A stretch of DNA of 12,464 nt, taken from assembly GCA_002453475.1 (NCBI GenBank), contig DKGY01000114.1, forward strand, positions 2,128 through 14,591, given 5' to 3'. Source of the DNA: Clostridium sp. UBA6758. Its GTDB lineage: Bacteria > Bacillota > Clostridia > Clostridiales > Clostridiaceae. Both the position numbers and the translations under genes were made by a program. Under the pieces are notes generated by a model. The model did no database searches. It saw nothing but the letters and a program-made list of their open reading frames with translations, and was not told the DNA's origin. Shown piece after piece: positions 1 through 6,092 of this stretch; within the stretch, counting starts at the first letter, position 1, and the number at the start of each line of letters is the position of its first letter.

Positions 1-1087
1 AATCCATTTTAGCTTGCAAAAGCCGTTCTTTTCCAATGGTTAGCTTCACTTCATTATCATTTCTTGCAAAGTCTATCATAGCTTTATAAGAAGGCAAATT
101 AATACTTGGTGTATTCTCAGGTACTCCTTCATCTAAATGACCAAAGCTATGAATCCTCATTAAATCAAAGGCATTACAAAGAAGTCCTGACATAGGGTCC
201 GTACTGTGGTAGGAGTATGCGAAATCCCCTTGCTGATAAATAACTAATCCTCCTGAAGTAGAGCCATTTGTATAGGTATATCTATCCTTGTCCATGGTTG
301 GAATGTATATATGATTTAAAAACTTTTCTATAACCTGGGTAGTGGAATAACTACGACAAAAGGCTCCTATGATTCCAGCCTTTTCCCTTGGAGAGCCTTG
401 CCTATTGGCTAAAGCTCTCCTGTCCTTTTTAACCCTAGAGGATTCTGGCCAAGAACTCCTATCCTTCCAATTTTCATAGGTATTTAAAACTTCATCTGCA
501 TCAAGCCAAGGTGCATCCTTATAGTGAAATACAAAGTCTCCATCACTGCTAGTTGAAGGCCAGTACATAAGTCTAGAAGATTCATAGGTACTATCATCAA
601 AGTAATCCATGCCTATATCCCTTGCAACCTTTCTTCCTATAGCTTCATATTCCTCAGGTGTTACCTTTCTATTTAAGGGAATAACTAAACGAAACCTAGG
701 CTTTTCATTGCAATGCTTATGGGTGGAGTATATAACTACAGCAAAATCAAATAGCATATCCAAGGTATCCCAAAGGTAGGAAGTGGCATAATCACAATCT
801 AAAGTTAGTAGTTGCCTATCCGTAACTGAAGCCTTTGTCCTTCTACCATCCTTTAAAGTACCACCTACAAAGCCTCCCACATCTTTTATATTATCCTGAA
901 GGTCCTTAGGGGCATTTCTATACTCCTCAAAGGTTTCAGAGGTATAAACAGTACTACTAAGTTTTTCTATTAGCTGACCCCATGTGACATGAACATTATT
1001 CCACTGCTTATCCCTTCTACTTTTTCCAACTGCCAGAGTAAGGCTTCCTTCATATTTTAATGACCCTTGAATATTCTTTTCCTTCAT
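1..1087 (-). CDS. Phage primase/helicase, VirE-like, N-terminal part (runs off left edge)
   Basis: The reading frame is open from an ATG at 1087 to the window edge, giving the first 362 residues; the C-terminal part is outside. The visible part looks like an archaeo-eukaryotic-type primase-polymerase domain: LDCD at residues 96-99 (D97 and D99 as candidate metal ligands), STHKH at 121-125 followed by PRFRLVIPL, then SRLMYWPST further on. In this phage family the domain is normally fused to a VirE-type superfamily 3 helicase, so the full protein would prime and unwind phage DNA. No Walker A motif is seen yet, as expected if the helicase half is missing. An AAGGAG lies 10 bases before the ATG. 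The start is 21 bases after the DNA polymerase stop, so the two are probably cotranscribed. The family name comes from motif and neighbour recognition, not a search; a stand-alone primase is the main alternative. Confidence 0.8.
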   Translation of the reverse strand, partial: MKEKNIQGSLKYEGSLTLAVGKSRRDKQWNNVHVTWGQLIEKLSSTVYTSETFEEYRNAPKDLQDNIKDVGGFVGGTLKDGRRTKASVTDRQLLTLDCDYATSYLWDTLDMLFDFAVVIYSTHKHCNEKPRFRLVIPLNRKVTPEEYEAIGRKVARDIGMDYFDDSTYESSRLMYWPSTSSDGDFVFHYKDAPWLDADEVLNTYENWKDRSSWPESSRVKKDRRALANRQGSPREKAGIIGAFCRSYSTTQVIEKFLNHIYIPTMDKDRYTYTNGSTSGGLVIYQQGDFAYSYHSTDPMSGLLCNAFDLMRIHSFGHLDEGVPENTPSINLPSYKAMIDFARNDNEVKLTIGKERLLQAKMD

Positions 1088-1108
1088 AACTTACATACTC
1101 CTTTTTAC

Positions 1109-3070
1109 TTAAAATTTTCTATAATAACTACTTTCATTAACCTCAGCTGTTAAAGGTAAATCCATAGCCCAAAGTATAGGCATACTCATGATTTCCTCTA
1201 CCTCTTTAACAGAGCCAAAGCCCTCAGGAACTTCTAAAACCACTTCATCATGGACATGGATAACACATTTATATCCTGCCTTTTCTAGGTTTAACATGGC
1301 CTCTCCAAGACAATCCCTAGCTATAGCTTGTACAATATTTTCCGTCAGCTTACCTCCATAGGTTTTAAGAACTCCCCACTGCTTTTTATTTTGGTCTACC
1401 CCTTCATAAGTAAGGACATTTTTATTAAGTCTAAAATCCCTCTTCACTCTAGCATTTATATAGGCTAGACTTCTTCCTGAAGGCAGGGTTACAAACAAAA
1501 TTCCATCCTCCATAGAAAAAATAATCCCATTACGCATCTTTACAACCTTTCCATGGATTACAGACTTTAAAGCAGCTCTCTCAATATTCTTCCACAGCTT
1601 TACTATATTTCTATTAGCAGCCCTCCAGGTGATAACTAAGTTAGTAACCTCCTTATCATCAAGACCCATTTTTAAAGCCCCCATGGCAAGTAATGCTCCC
1701 TTACCACCTTGATATCCTAGAGCAAGTTCTGCAATCTTTCCCTTTTCCCTAAGAATACTCCCCTTGGTAACCTCCTTTTCAGATAAATGAAACATTTTAG
1801 CCGCAGAAGTTTCGTAAATCCTTCCATGAGAATTAAATACATTTAATCTCCATTTTTCATTTGCTAGCCAGGCTATAACCCTAGCTTCAATGGCATTATA
1901 GTCTGCAATGATAAATCTAGAGCCCTCCTTAGGAATAAAAGATGACCTTATAAGTTCACTAAGAACCTTAGGTACACTTGGATAACACCTGTCCAGTTCA
2001 TAGTAATCTCTACTTTTTAAAAGATCCCTGGCTATATCTAAATCATCTAAGGTAGTCTTAGGTAAGTTCTGCACCTGAACAAGCCTTCCAGCCCATCTTC
2101 CAGTTCTACTAGCTCCATAAAACTGAAATAATCCTCTAATTCTCTTATCCTTACCCATGGCACTAGCCATAGCTTCATACTTTTTAATAGAGGTTTTAGA
2201 AAGAATTAATTTTAATCTAAGGACCGACTTAATTTCCTCGCTGATATCACGGTTTAATAGCCTTTCTATAGCCTCCTTACTAAGACTATCTGTATACACA
2301 TCCCTATCTAAAAGCCATTGTTTTAACATTTCATTACTGTTAGGATTTTCAATTCCTGTAACCCTAGTGATTTCATCCTTTATATAATCATCGCTTTCCT
2401 TAGCACATTCTCTAGCACAGGCTATAAGCTCCTCATCTACCAAAATTCCATAATCATTAATCCTCTGATCAAGATACCATAACTTTTCTTCCTTAGGTGT
2501 GAGTTTAAACTTACTTAACTTTCTTCTAAGGGCTCTTTCAACCTCCACATCTCTTCTGCAATATACAGTAAAAAGCTGCCACTTAATAAAATCATCCTCT
2601 GGTATATGTCTTAAAGGTTGTCCATCATCTCCATAGTTATAAGGCATGGAAAAATACTTTATAAGTTCCTTACCTTCCTTAAGCTTTCCTTCCTTCATTT
2701 CCAAGGCATTTAAAGCTCCCTCTAAACTTCCAGGAAGTCCTAATAAAAGAGCATTTACAGCAGTACACCTCCACTGCTCAATTACAAGGTCCAAGTTAAA
2801 ATACTTAGATATGCATATCCTCTCAAAGTTAGCATTAAAGGAAGTCTTAATAACTTCATCACTAGTCAAAACCTCCATAACTTCCCTAGGCATTTCCTCC
2901 CCACACTTTAAATCTATAACCCTAACTTCATCATCATCAAAGGCATAAGCAAAAAGTAGAATTTCAAAATCCTCTGCCTCACAATAGGCATAAACTCCAC
3001 ACTTACTAAGATCTCTACTAGAATAAGTCTCTATATCAATAGCTAAAAGCCTTTCATTACCATGTTTCAT
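1109..3070 (-). CDS. Phage family-A DNA polymerase with 3'-5' exonuclease
   Basis: Replicates phage DNA: 653 residues, with a DEDD proofreading domain followed by a PolI-type polymerase domain and no 5' nuclease. Exo I is AIDIETYS (D12, E14), Exo II is FNANFER (about 78-84) and Exo III is YCRRD (170-174). The polymerase has RTGRWAGRLVQVQNLPK (322-338), motif A DYNAIEAR (D390, E395), motif B LREKGKIAELALGYQGG (440-456) and motif C HDE (607-609). All catalytic residues are present, so it should be active. The frame is open to 3121, but GGAGG lies 9 bases before the ATG at 3070 and directly abuts the ATG at 3079, so 3070 is chosen. The start overlaps the end of the single-strand-binding protein gene by 14 bases, suggesting translational coupling. 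This pairing is standard in Firmicute siphophage replication modules. Confidence 0.95.
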   Translation of the reverse strand: MKHGNERLLAIDIETYSSRDLSKCGVYAYCEAEDFEILLFAYAFDDDEVRVIDLKCGEEMPREVMEVLTSDEVIKTSFNANFERICISKYFNLDLVIEQWRCTAVNALLLGLPGSLEGALNALEMKEGKLKEGKELIKYFSMPYNYGDDGQPLRHIPEDDFIKWQLFTVYCRRDVEVERALRRKLSKFKLTPKEEKLWYLDQRINDYGILVDEELIACARECAKESDDYIKDEITRVTGIENPNSNEMLKQWLLDRDVYTDSLSKEAIERLLNRDISEEIKSVLRLKLILSKTSIKKYEAMASAMGKDKRIRGLFQFYGASRTGRWAGRLVQVQNLPKTTLDDLDIARDLLKSRDYYELDRCYPSVPKVLSELIRSSFIPKEGSRFIIADYNAIEARVIAWLANEKWRLNVFNSHGRIYETSAAKMFHLSEKEVTKGSILREKGKIAELALGYQGGKGALLAMGALKMGLDDKEVTNLVITWRAANRNIVKLWKNIERAALKSVIHGKVVKMRNGIIFSMEDGILFVTLPSGRSLAYINARVKRDFRLNKNVLTYEGVDQNKKQWGVLKTYGGKLTENIVQAIARDCLGEAMLNLEKAGYKCVIHVHDEVVLEVPEGFGSVKEVEEIMSMPILWAMDLPLTAEVNESSYYRKF

Positions 3071-3605
3071 TATCTTCATCCTCCACCATTTCAAAATCAT
3101 CCTGAGCTCTAGATCTACCACTTAAAAACTCTCCATCCTCTAGCTTTTGCACATTTTGAAGGCCACATCCAACCCCCTTATTTCCTCCTTGATTAAAGGC
3201 ATAAAAGTTTATAGAGACCCTGCCATAGCAACCAGAATAAACAACTCCAGGCTCTAAAATATCCCTAAGACTTCTATCCACAACCCCAGGCCTTTGCTTA
3301 GAAGTAGCATTGATAAAATAATGATTGGCAAACTCCTCATGCTCCCCTCTCTCTTCATCTCCATCCCTAAGAGGTAGCTTCAAATCCACAGGAATCTTAC
3401 CTCCCCAAAGAGCTGCTCCAGATAGCTTGGCTCCTTCAACACCCTTTACAATAGATTCTAGAGTTTTCTTATCTGACTTAGGAATAAGAATACAAACACT
3501 ATACCTAGGCTCCTGACCAAGATCCATAATCCTTGGCTCAAAGAGATTTGTATAGCAAAGCCTAACCTTTCCTGTAATAACCTTAGTATTAACCTTAACT
3601 GACAT
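3057..3605 (-). CDS. Phage single-stranded DNA-binding protein, Enc34/DUF2815 family
   Basis: 182 residues. The N-terminus (GKVRLCYTNLFEP), followed by PRYSVCILIPKSDKKT near residues 34-49, matches what I know of the DUF2815 family, whose characterised member is the OB-fold ssDNA-binding protein of Enterobacter phage Enc34. The C-terminal tail is acidic (DDFEMVEDEDNE), a common feature of SSBs that recruit partners, and ends in W. The role inferred is coating single strands during phage replication. An AAGGAGGAG lies 6 bases before the ATG. The gene overlaps the polymerase gene by 14 bases and starts 32 bases after the 149-residue gene, so it is in the same transcript. The family assignment is from memory of the motif, supported by the invariant SSB-polymerase neighbourhood. 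Confidence 0.87.
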   Translation of the reverse strand: MSVKVNTKVITGKVRLCYTNLFEPRIMDLGQEPRYSVCILIPKSDKKTLESIVKGVEGAKLSGAALWGGKIPVDLKLPLRDGDEERGEHEEFANHYFINATSKQRPGVVDRSLRDILEPGVVYSGCYGRVSINFYAFNQGGNKGVGCGLQNVQKLEDGEFLSGRSRAQDDFEMVEDEDNETW

Positions 3606-3637
3606 AATTAACTCCTCCTTATAATATAAATTTATGT

Positions 3638-4087
3638 TTACAACCCATTTGCTTCCTTAAGTAAGTCTCCATATCTCTCCCTTGGAACATCCGAAAGCCT
3701 CTCACCACCATACTTTTTCAGTAGCTGACGAACCCTTTCATGTTCACCCTTTTGAGACATAGCAGCTAACTTTTCTCTAATTTCACCTAGAGTAATCTCT
3801 TCCTTACAAAGGATATAGGCATCCTCCTTCTGCAGCTTTTCTTCCTTAGCCATTGGCTCCTTAAAGTTCTCAGATTCTTTTTCTTCCTTAGCATCTTTTT
3901 CCTCACTTTCCTTCTTAACATCCTCTAGCTTCCAAATCAGTCCATCTTCCTTATCCTTAGGTAGTTCACCATCACCATCTAAAGCCTTAGACTCCTTCTC
4001 ATCCAAGGCTTCAAAAAACCTAGCTGACAACCTTAAAAGCTTGATAAGTTCTTTACAATTAAAGTTCACATTAATATTGATATCCAT
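3638..4087 (-). CDS. Uncharacterised phage protein, charged linker plus conserved C-terminal domain
   Basis: 149 residues of unknown function. Three parts are visible. The N-terminal segment (MDININVNFN, then a helix to about residue 29) is hydrophobic/amphipathic. A very charged Lys/Glu-rich stretch runs from about 30 to 95 and is probably flexible. The C-terminal segment of about 50 residues (ITLGEIREKLAAMSQKGEHE, then LLKKYGGERLSDVP) is predicted helical. I have seen this tail shape (LGEIREKL, then KYGxxxLSDVPxExY) in small proteins near the replication genes of Firmicute phages, sometimes misannotated as rRNA-biogenesis-like, but no activity is known to me. AAGGAGG lies 7 bases before the ATG. 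It sits between the sigma-like gene and the SSB, so a role in replication or as an adaptor is plausible but inferred. Confidence 0.8.
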   Translation of the reverse strand: MDININVNFNCKELIKLLRLSARFFEALDEKESKALDGDGELPKDKEDGLIWKLEDVKKESEEKDAKEEKESENFKEPMAKEEKLQKEDAYILCKEEITLGEIREKLAAMSQKGEHERVRQLLKKYGGERLSDVPRERYGDLLKEANGL

Positions 4088-4167
4088 AATAAAACCTCCT
4101 TCAAAAAAATACCCTCTATATATAAAGCCTTCGTAGCAATCAATTCGTAGCTTTTTTTGAAAATTTC

Positions 4168-4569
4168 TTAAAAATTTTTTAAAATCATTCTTATTTCCTT
4201 ATATATGAGCTTAAGAATCCTTCTTATATTCCCCTCACTAACCCCTCTCTCTTTGGCAATGGAAACAATAGTTTTTCTTTGAAAAAACACTAGGTAAATT
4301 AACTTTCTCTCATCGAAAGATAATTTACCTAGTGCTTTATTAAGACTCTCATTAATTAATATTTCTTCAATAACCTCAGTAACTTCCATATCATTAGATT
4401 TAAATTGAAAGCCATGCTCCTCCATTTCCTCAAGAGAATTGTGTCTACGTCTCTCATTGCGATTATTATTATGAACCTGCCTTTCCATATCCATTACAAC
4501 GTTAATAAGCTCATCAGGAATATCTACCTTCTGAACTTCACCTGTAATAAATTCATACTTAATTTTCAT
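4168..4569 (-). CDS. Small sigma-70 region-4-like phage transcription factor
   Basis: 133 residues. The N-terminus MKIKYEFITGEVQKVDIPDE resembles short sigma-like proteins found in Firmicute phages and conjugative elements. The C-terminus is a sigma region-4-like helix-turn-helix: LSFDERKLIYLVFFQRKTIV then SIAKERGVSEGNIRRILKLI, about residues 83-122. Region 2 is absent, so it is probably a regulator or partial sigma rather than a complete sigma factor. The frame is open to 4623, but AGGAG lies 8 bases before the ATG at 4569 and only 2 bases before the one at 4575; the 4569 start also matches the family's usual first residues. It is the first gene after two terminators, so it may gate the replication operon. 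An 8-bp stem immediately precedes its ribosome binding site. Its targets are unknown. Confidence 0.78.
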   Translation of the reverse strand: MKIKYEFITGEVQKVDIPDELINVVMDMERQVHNNNRNERRRHNSLEEMEEHGFQFKSNDMEVTEVIEEILINESLNKALGKLSFDERKLIYLVFFQRKTIVSIAKERGVSEGNIRRILKLIYKEIRMILKNF

Positions 4570-4581
4570 ATTCATCTCTCC

Positions 4582-4618
4582 TAGCTTCAAATTTTTCATT
4601 AAAACTTTTATGAAGCTA
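4582..4618 (-). promoter_or_regulatory. Stem-loop abutting the ribosome binding site of the sigma-like gene
   Basis: On the minus-strand RNA TAGCTTCA (4618-4611) can pair perfectly with TGAAGCTA (4589-4582) across a 21-base A/T-rich loop. The AGGAG used by the sigma-like gene starts within or directly after the second arm. Such a position could limit ribosome access. Being a single case with a large loop, it may be coincidental. Confidence 0.4.
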
Positions 4619-4640
4619 TTCAAAGCCTAGGTGGAGATGC

Positions 4641-4646
4641 TTATAT
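4641..4646 (-). promoter_or_regulatory. Weak candidate promoter -10 for the sigma-like gene
   Basis: Minus-strand TATAAG directly follows the T-run of the second terminator. Seventeen bases upstream is only TTCATT, a poor -35. It would give the sigma-like gene its own start downstream of the terminators, but the match is weak and read-through is an equally good explanation. Confidence 0.25.
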
Positions 4647-4675
4647 AAAAAAAGCCTTCCACAATGAAAGGCTTT
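4647..4675 (-). terminator. Intrinsic terminator, second of a tandem pair
   Basis: On the minus-strand RNA AAAGCCTTTC pairs with GGAAGGCTTT around a 5-base loop (10 bp, one G-U wobble) and is followed by four more Ts. There is no T-run on the plus side. It stops transcription arriving from the Com-like gene. Confidence 0.8.
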
Positions 4676-4712
4676 AAAAACTAACCCTATAAGGATTAAA
4701 TTCTGTTAAAAT

Positions 4713-4758
4713 AAAAAAATAGCCGAATGACTGCTAATTTAGCAACCATCCGGCTATT
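4713..4758 (-). terminator. Strong intrinsic terminator after the Com-like gene
   Basis: An 18-bp uninterrupted stem (arms 4741-4758 and 4718-4735, loop 4736-4740) is followed by five Ts on the minus strand. Three of the 18 pairs are G-U wobbles in minus-strand RNA but would be A-C mismatches in plus-strand RNA, so the structure is conserved as a minus-strand transcript. It lies about 55 bases downstream of the Com-like stop. Confidence 0.88.
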
Positions 4759-4813
4759 CGGTAGTTAATTCTCCATTGCTCGGTATGTCTTATTATACTT
4801 CCTAACCTATATC

Positions 4814-4975
4814 TTAACTCATTATATATGAAAATTCTATTTTTCTTAATTTAATATTGTTCTTTACCCCTAGAAGTTTTCTACACTTATTACACTTTAT
4901 CTCTATCATTCCAACGTAGCTCTTTTCCACATCAAATAATCTATTATTACAAATTGGGCATCTCACCTGAATCAA
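4814..4975 (-). CDS. Com-like zinc-ribbon protein (small phage regulator)
   Basis: A 53-codon frame from TTG at 4975 (50 codons from GTG at 4966). It has two Cys pairs, RCPICN near the start and IKCNKCRKL 22 residues on, with the surrounding pattern RCxxCNxxLF and IEIKCxxC. This is the pattern of phage Mu Com (RCKNCNKLLF and IEIRCPRC) and the Mu-like Com family. Mu Com is a zinc-dependent RNA-binding activator of mom translation; whether this relative binds RNA is unknown. The start is uncertain. AGAGGGGG lies 5 bases before an ATG at 4981 that is immediately followed by in-frame TAA, and the TTG comes directly after that. Either TTG or GTG is used, or an original ATG start was lost by a CAA-to-TAA change. 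A promoter lies about 170 bases upstream and a terminator follows. It is intact in its conserved core. Confidence 0.75.
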   Translation of the reverse strand: MIQVRCPICNNRLFDVEKSYVGMIEIKCNKCRKLLGVKNNIKLRKIEFSYIMS

Positions 4976-5112
4976 TTACATCTAATCCCCCTCTCTATAC
5001 TAATTCTCCCCTTTAAAATACTTAATCATAATATAGATAAGCTCTCATTTACCTATCTACATTTCCCCTTAATATAACCTAACATATCCTTTTTTTATGT
5101 CTTTTCTACCAA

Positions 5113-5148
5113 ATACTTTTATCCTTAACTCGAATTCCACAAAAGTAT
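5113..5148. repeat. Inverted repeat in the phage operon leader
   Basis: ATACTTTT (5113-5120) and AAAAGTAT (5141-5148) are perfect 8-bp inverted copies 20 bases apart, placed at the predicted transcription start of the promoter at 5155-5183. It could be a 5'-end RNA hairpin or a repressor site. It is A/T-rich and may be chance. Confidence 0.35.
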
Positions 5149-5154
5149 AGTTAC

Positions 5155-5183
5155 ATTATATGACATTTTAAGGTAGTGGTCAA
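5155..5183 (-). promoter_or_regulatory. Sigma-A-type promoter for the Com-like gene / phage module
   Basis: Minus-strand TTGACC (5183-5178), a 17-base spacer and TATAAT (5160-5155). This is one mismatch from consensus with ideal spacing. Transcription would start near 5148 and leave a leader of about 170 bases before the Com-like gene. The leader has several G-rich Shine-Dalgarno-like runs. Confidence 0.85.
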
Positions 5184-5283
5184 GAAATAATTTGAAATTT
5201 TTTGAATATTTATTGTTTTTATACATTATGGTGTTTCATGAAATTTCAATGATAAATAAAATGAAGTGTGTTCATAATTTGTT

Positions 5284-5442
5284 ATGTACCCAGGGAATGA
5301 TTCCAAAACAAATTTAATTTTTTCTTCTAGCAAAGGTAATTTCGTTGTAAGTTTGGCTCATCCTATAGTTAGTTATGTAAATGGTGTTGAAACTGTTGAT
5401 ACCAATGTTGTAATAGGTATATCCCATCTAAGAGAATATTAG
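5284..5442 (+). pseudogene. Remnant resembling a copper-amine-oxidase-type stalk domain
   Basis: A 52-codon frame on the plus strand with no convincing ribosome binding site. Its pattern (NDSKTNLIF, then KGNFVV, then IVSYVNGVETVDTNVVI) recalls the repeat of copper amine oxidase N-terminal-like (stalk) domains of secreted Clostridium proteins, where a SKT..F strand, a KGN turn and a YVNG-x-DxxPxI strand follow each other. The Pro-Leu-Arg end of that repeat is missing and the frame stops soon after. No continuation is readable upstream, so it is a fragment of a lost gene. The identification is by eye and tentative. Confidence 0.35.
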
Positions 5443-5548
5443 TATTTATATTATCTTAGTTTATTAGAAGGAATAAATAAGTTTTAGCAAAATTATGATT
5501 ATAATCAGTTTACACTTCTTAAATAAATAAGTATTTAGGAGGTTGCAA

Positions 5549-5629
5549 TTGGATATTTGTCGGTTAATATGTCAAGGTGCGAGTATACCAGTATATTCAG
5601 CAAATGATATAGATAAGGATACTATGTAG
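5549..5629 (+). CDS. Possible 26-residue peptide or gene scrap
   Basis: TTG at 5549 is 6 bases after a perfect AGGAGG (5537-5542) and opens a 26-codon frame ending at TAG 5629. The peptide starts MDICRLICQGASIPVYSAND, with two Cys and no signal sequence or repeat. I recognise no family. The ribosome binding site suggests it was the start of a real gene, now truncated, rather than a selected peptide. Confidence 0.25.
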   Translation: MDICRLICQGASIPVYSANDIDKDTM

Positions 5630-5847
5630 ATTGTAAGATAAGACTAAATTCTATGAATACCCCGGTCTATTGAAGCGATTTTTAAATTTAAAGTATAAAA
5701 GTTTTTCTATAAAAATATTTGAAATGACTCTTCTTCTATCAAGAAGACATAATTATCAATAGTTTTAATTGTTCCATCATTACTAAAAATTAAACCTTTC
5801 GTCCACACCAACAGATACTCTAGATAATAAGACCTGGTGAAAGTGTC

Positions 5848-5889
5848 AGAAAAAAGTGAACTAACTTTAAAAGTTGGTCCACTTTTTCT
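5848..5889. repeat. Near-perfect 42-base inverted repeat (possible bidirectional terminator)
   Basis: AGAAAAAAGTGAACTAACTT (from 5848) mirrors the sequence up to 5889 with two substitutions and one single-base length difference. The centre is AACTTTTAAAGTT read on the minus strand. Outer A/T runs give a short T-tract after the hairpin on each strand. It could be a two-way terminator between decayed genes or the relic of a small inverted-repeat element. Confidence 0.55.
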
Positions 5890-5893
5890 CACT

Positions 5894-6035
5894 TAAATAG
5901 CAAAAGATTTAATTCTAAAACCTCATTGAAATCCTTATATATTTCTTCTAAAGTGTCCCAAACTATTCCACTCTTTATAATCTCTTCTTTCTTAAGATGA
6001 TATTTACTTAAAAAATTTCTTTATCTAAAATAATA
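5894..6035 (-). pseudogene. Minus-strand gene scrap, possibly the start of a RelA/SpoT-like protein
   Basis: One frame reads FLSKYHLKKEEIIKSG then IVWDTLEEIYKDFNEV and ends at TGA near 5894. Just upstream an ENIILDKE segment is in another frame, indicating a small deletion. The FLxKYxLxxEEx-SGxxWxxLxEIYxDF pattern recalls the N-terminus of some clostridial RelA/SpoT-domain (p)ppGpp synthetases, but no catalytic region is present. It is a non-functional remnant and the family is a guess. Confidence 0.3.
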
Positions 6036-6092
6036 TTTTCTTTGGTAGTGGATTTAGGTCAGTTTCGGAGGGTTTGCTCATAATAAGAATTA

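Larger units (their letters stand above)
5190..6090. other. Gene-poor stretch with decayed reading frames
   Basis: About 900 bases separate the phage promoter from the efflux operon. I find no intact gene, RNA gene or mobile-element end. It contains a plus-strand scrap (5284-5442), a 26-codon frame with a strong ribosome binding site (5549-5629), a long inverted repeat (5848-5889) and a minus-strand scrap (about 5890-6035). Composition is very A/T-rich, unlike the efflux genes to its right. It looks like debris left by earlier insertions or deletions. Confidence 0.6.

Noticed and set aside
2157..2948. Plus-strand frames of 76 and 100 codons opposite the DNA polymerase
   Set aside because: Antisense to a polymerase with all catalytic motifs; Ser/Leu-rich composition is the mirror of its codons.
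5707..5892. A 61-codon minus-strand frame starting at GTG
   Set aside because: Its first 15 or so codons are the inverted repeat at 5848-5889. It has no ribosome binding site and I recognise no family, so it is not called as a gene, although its C-terminal part could be a remnant.
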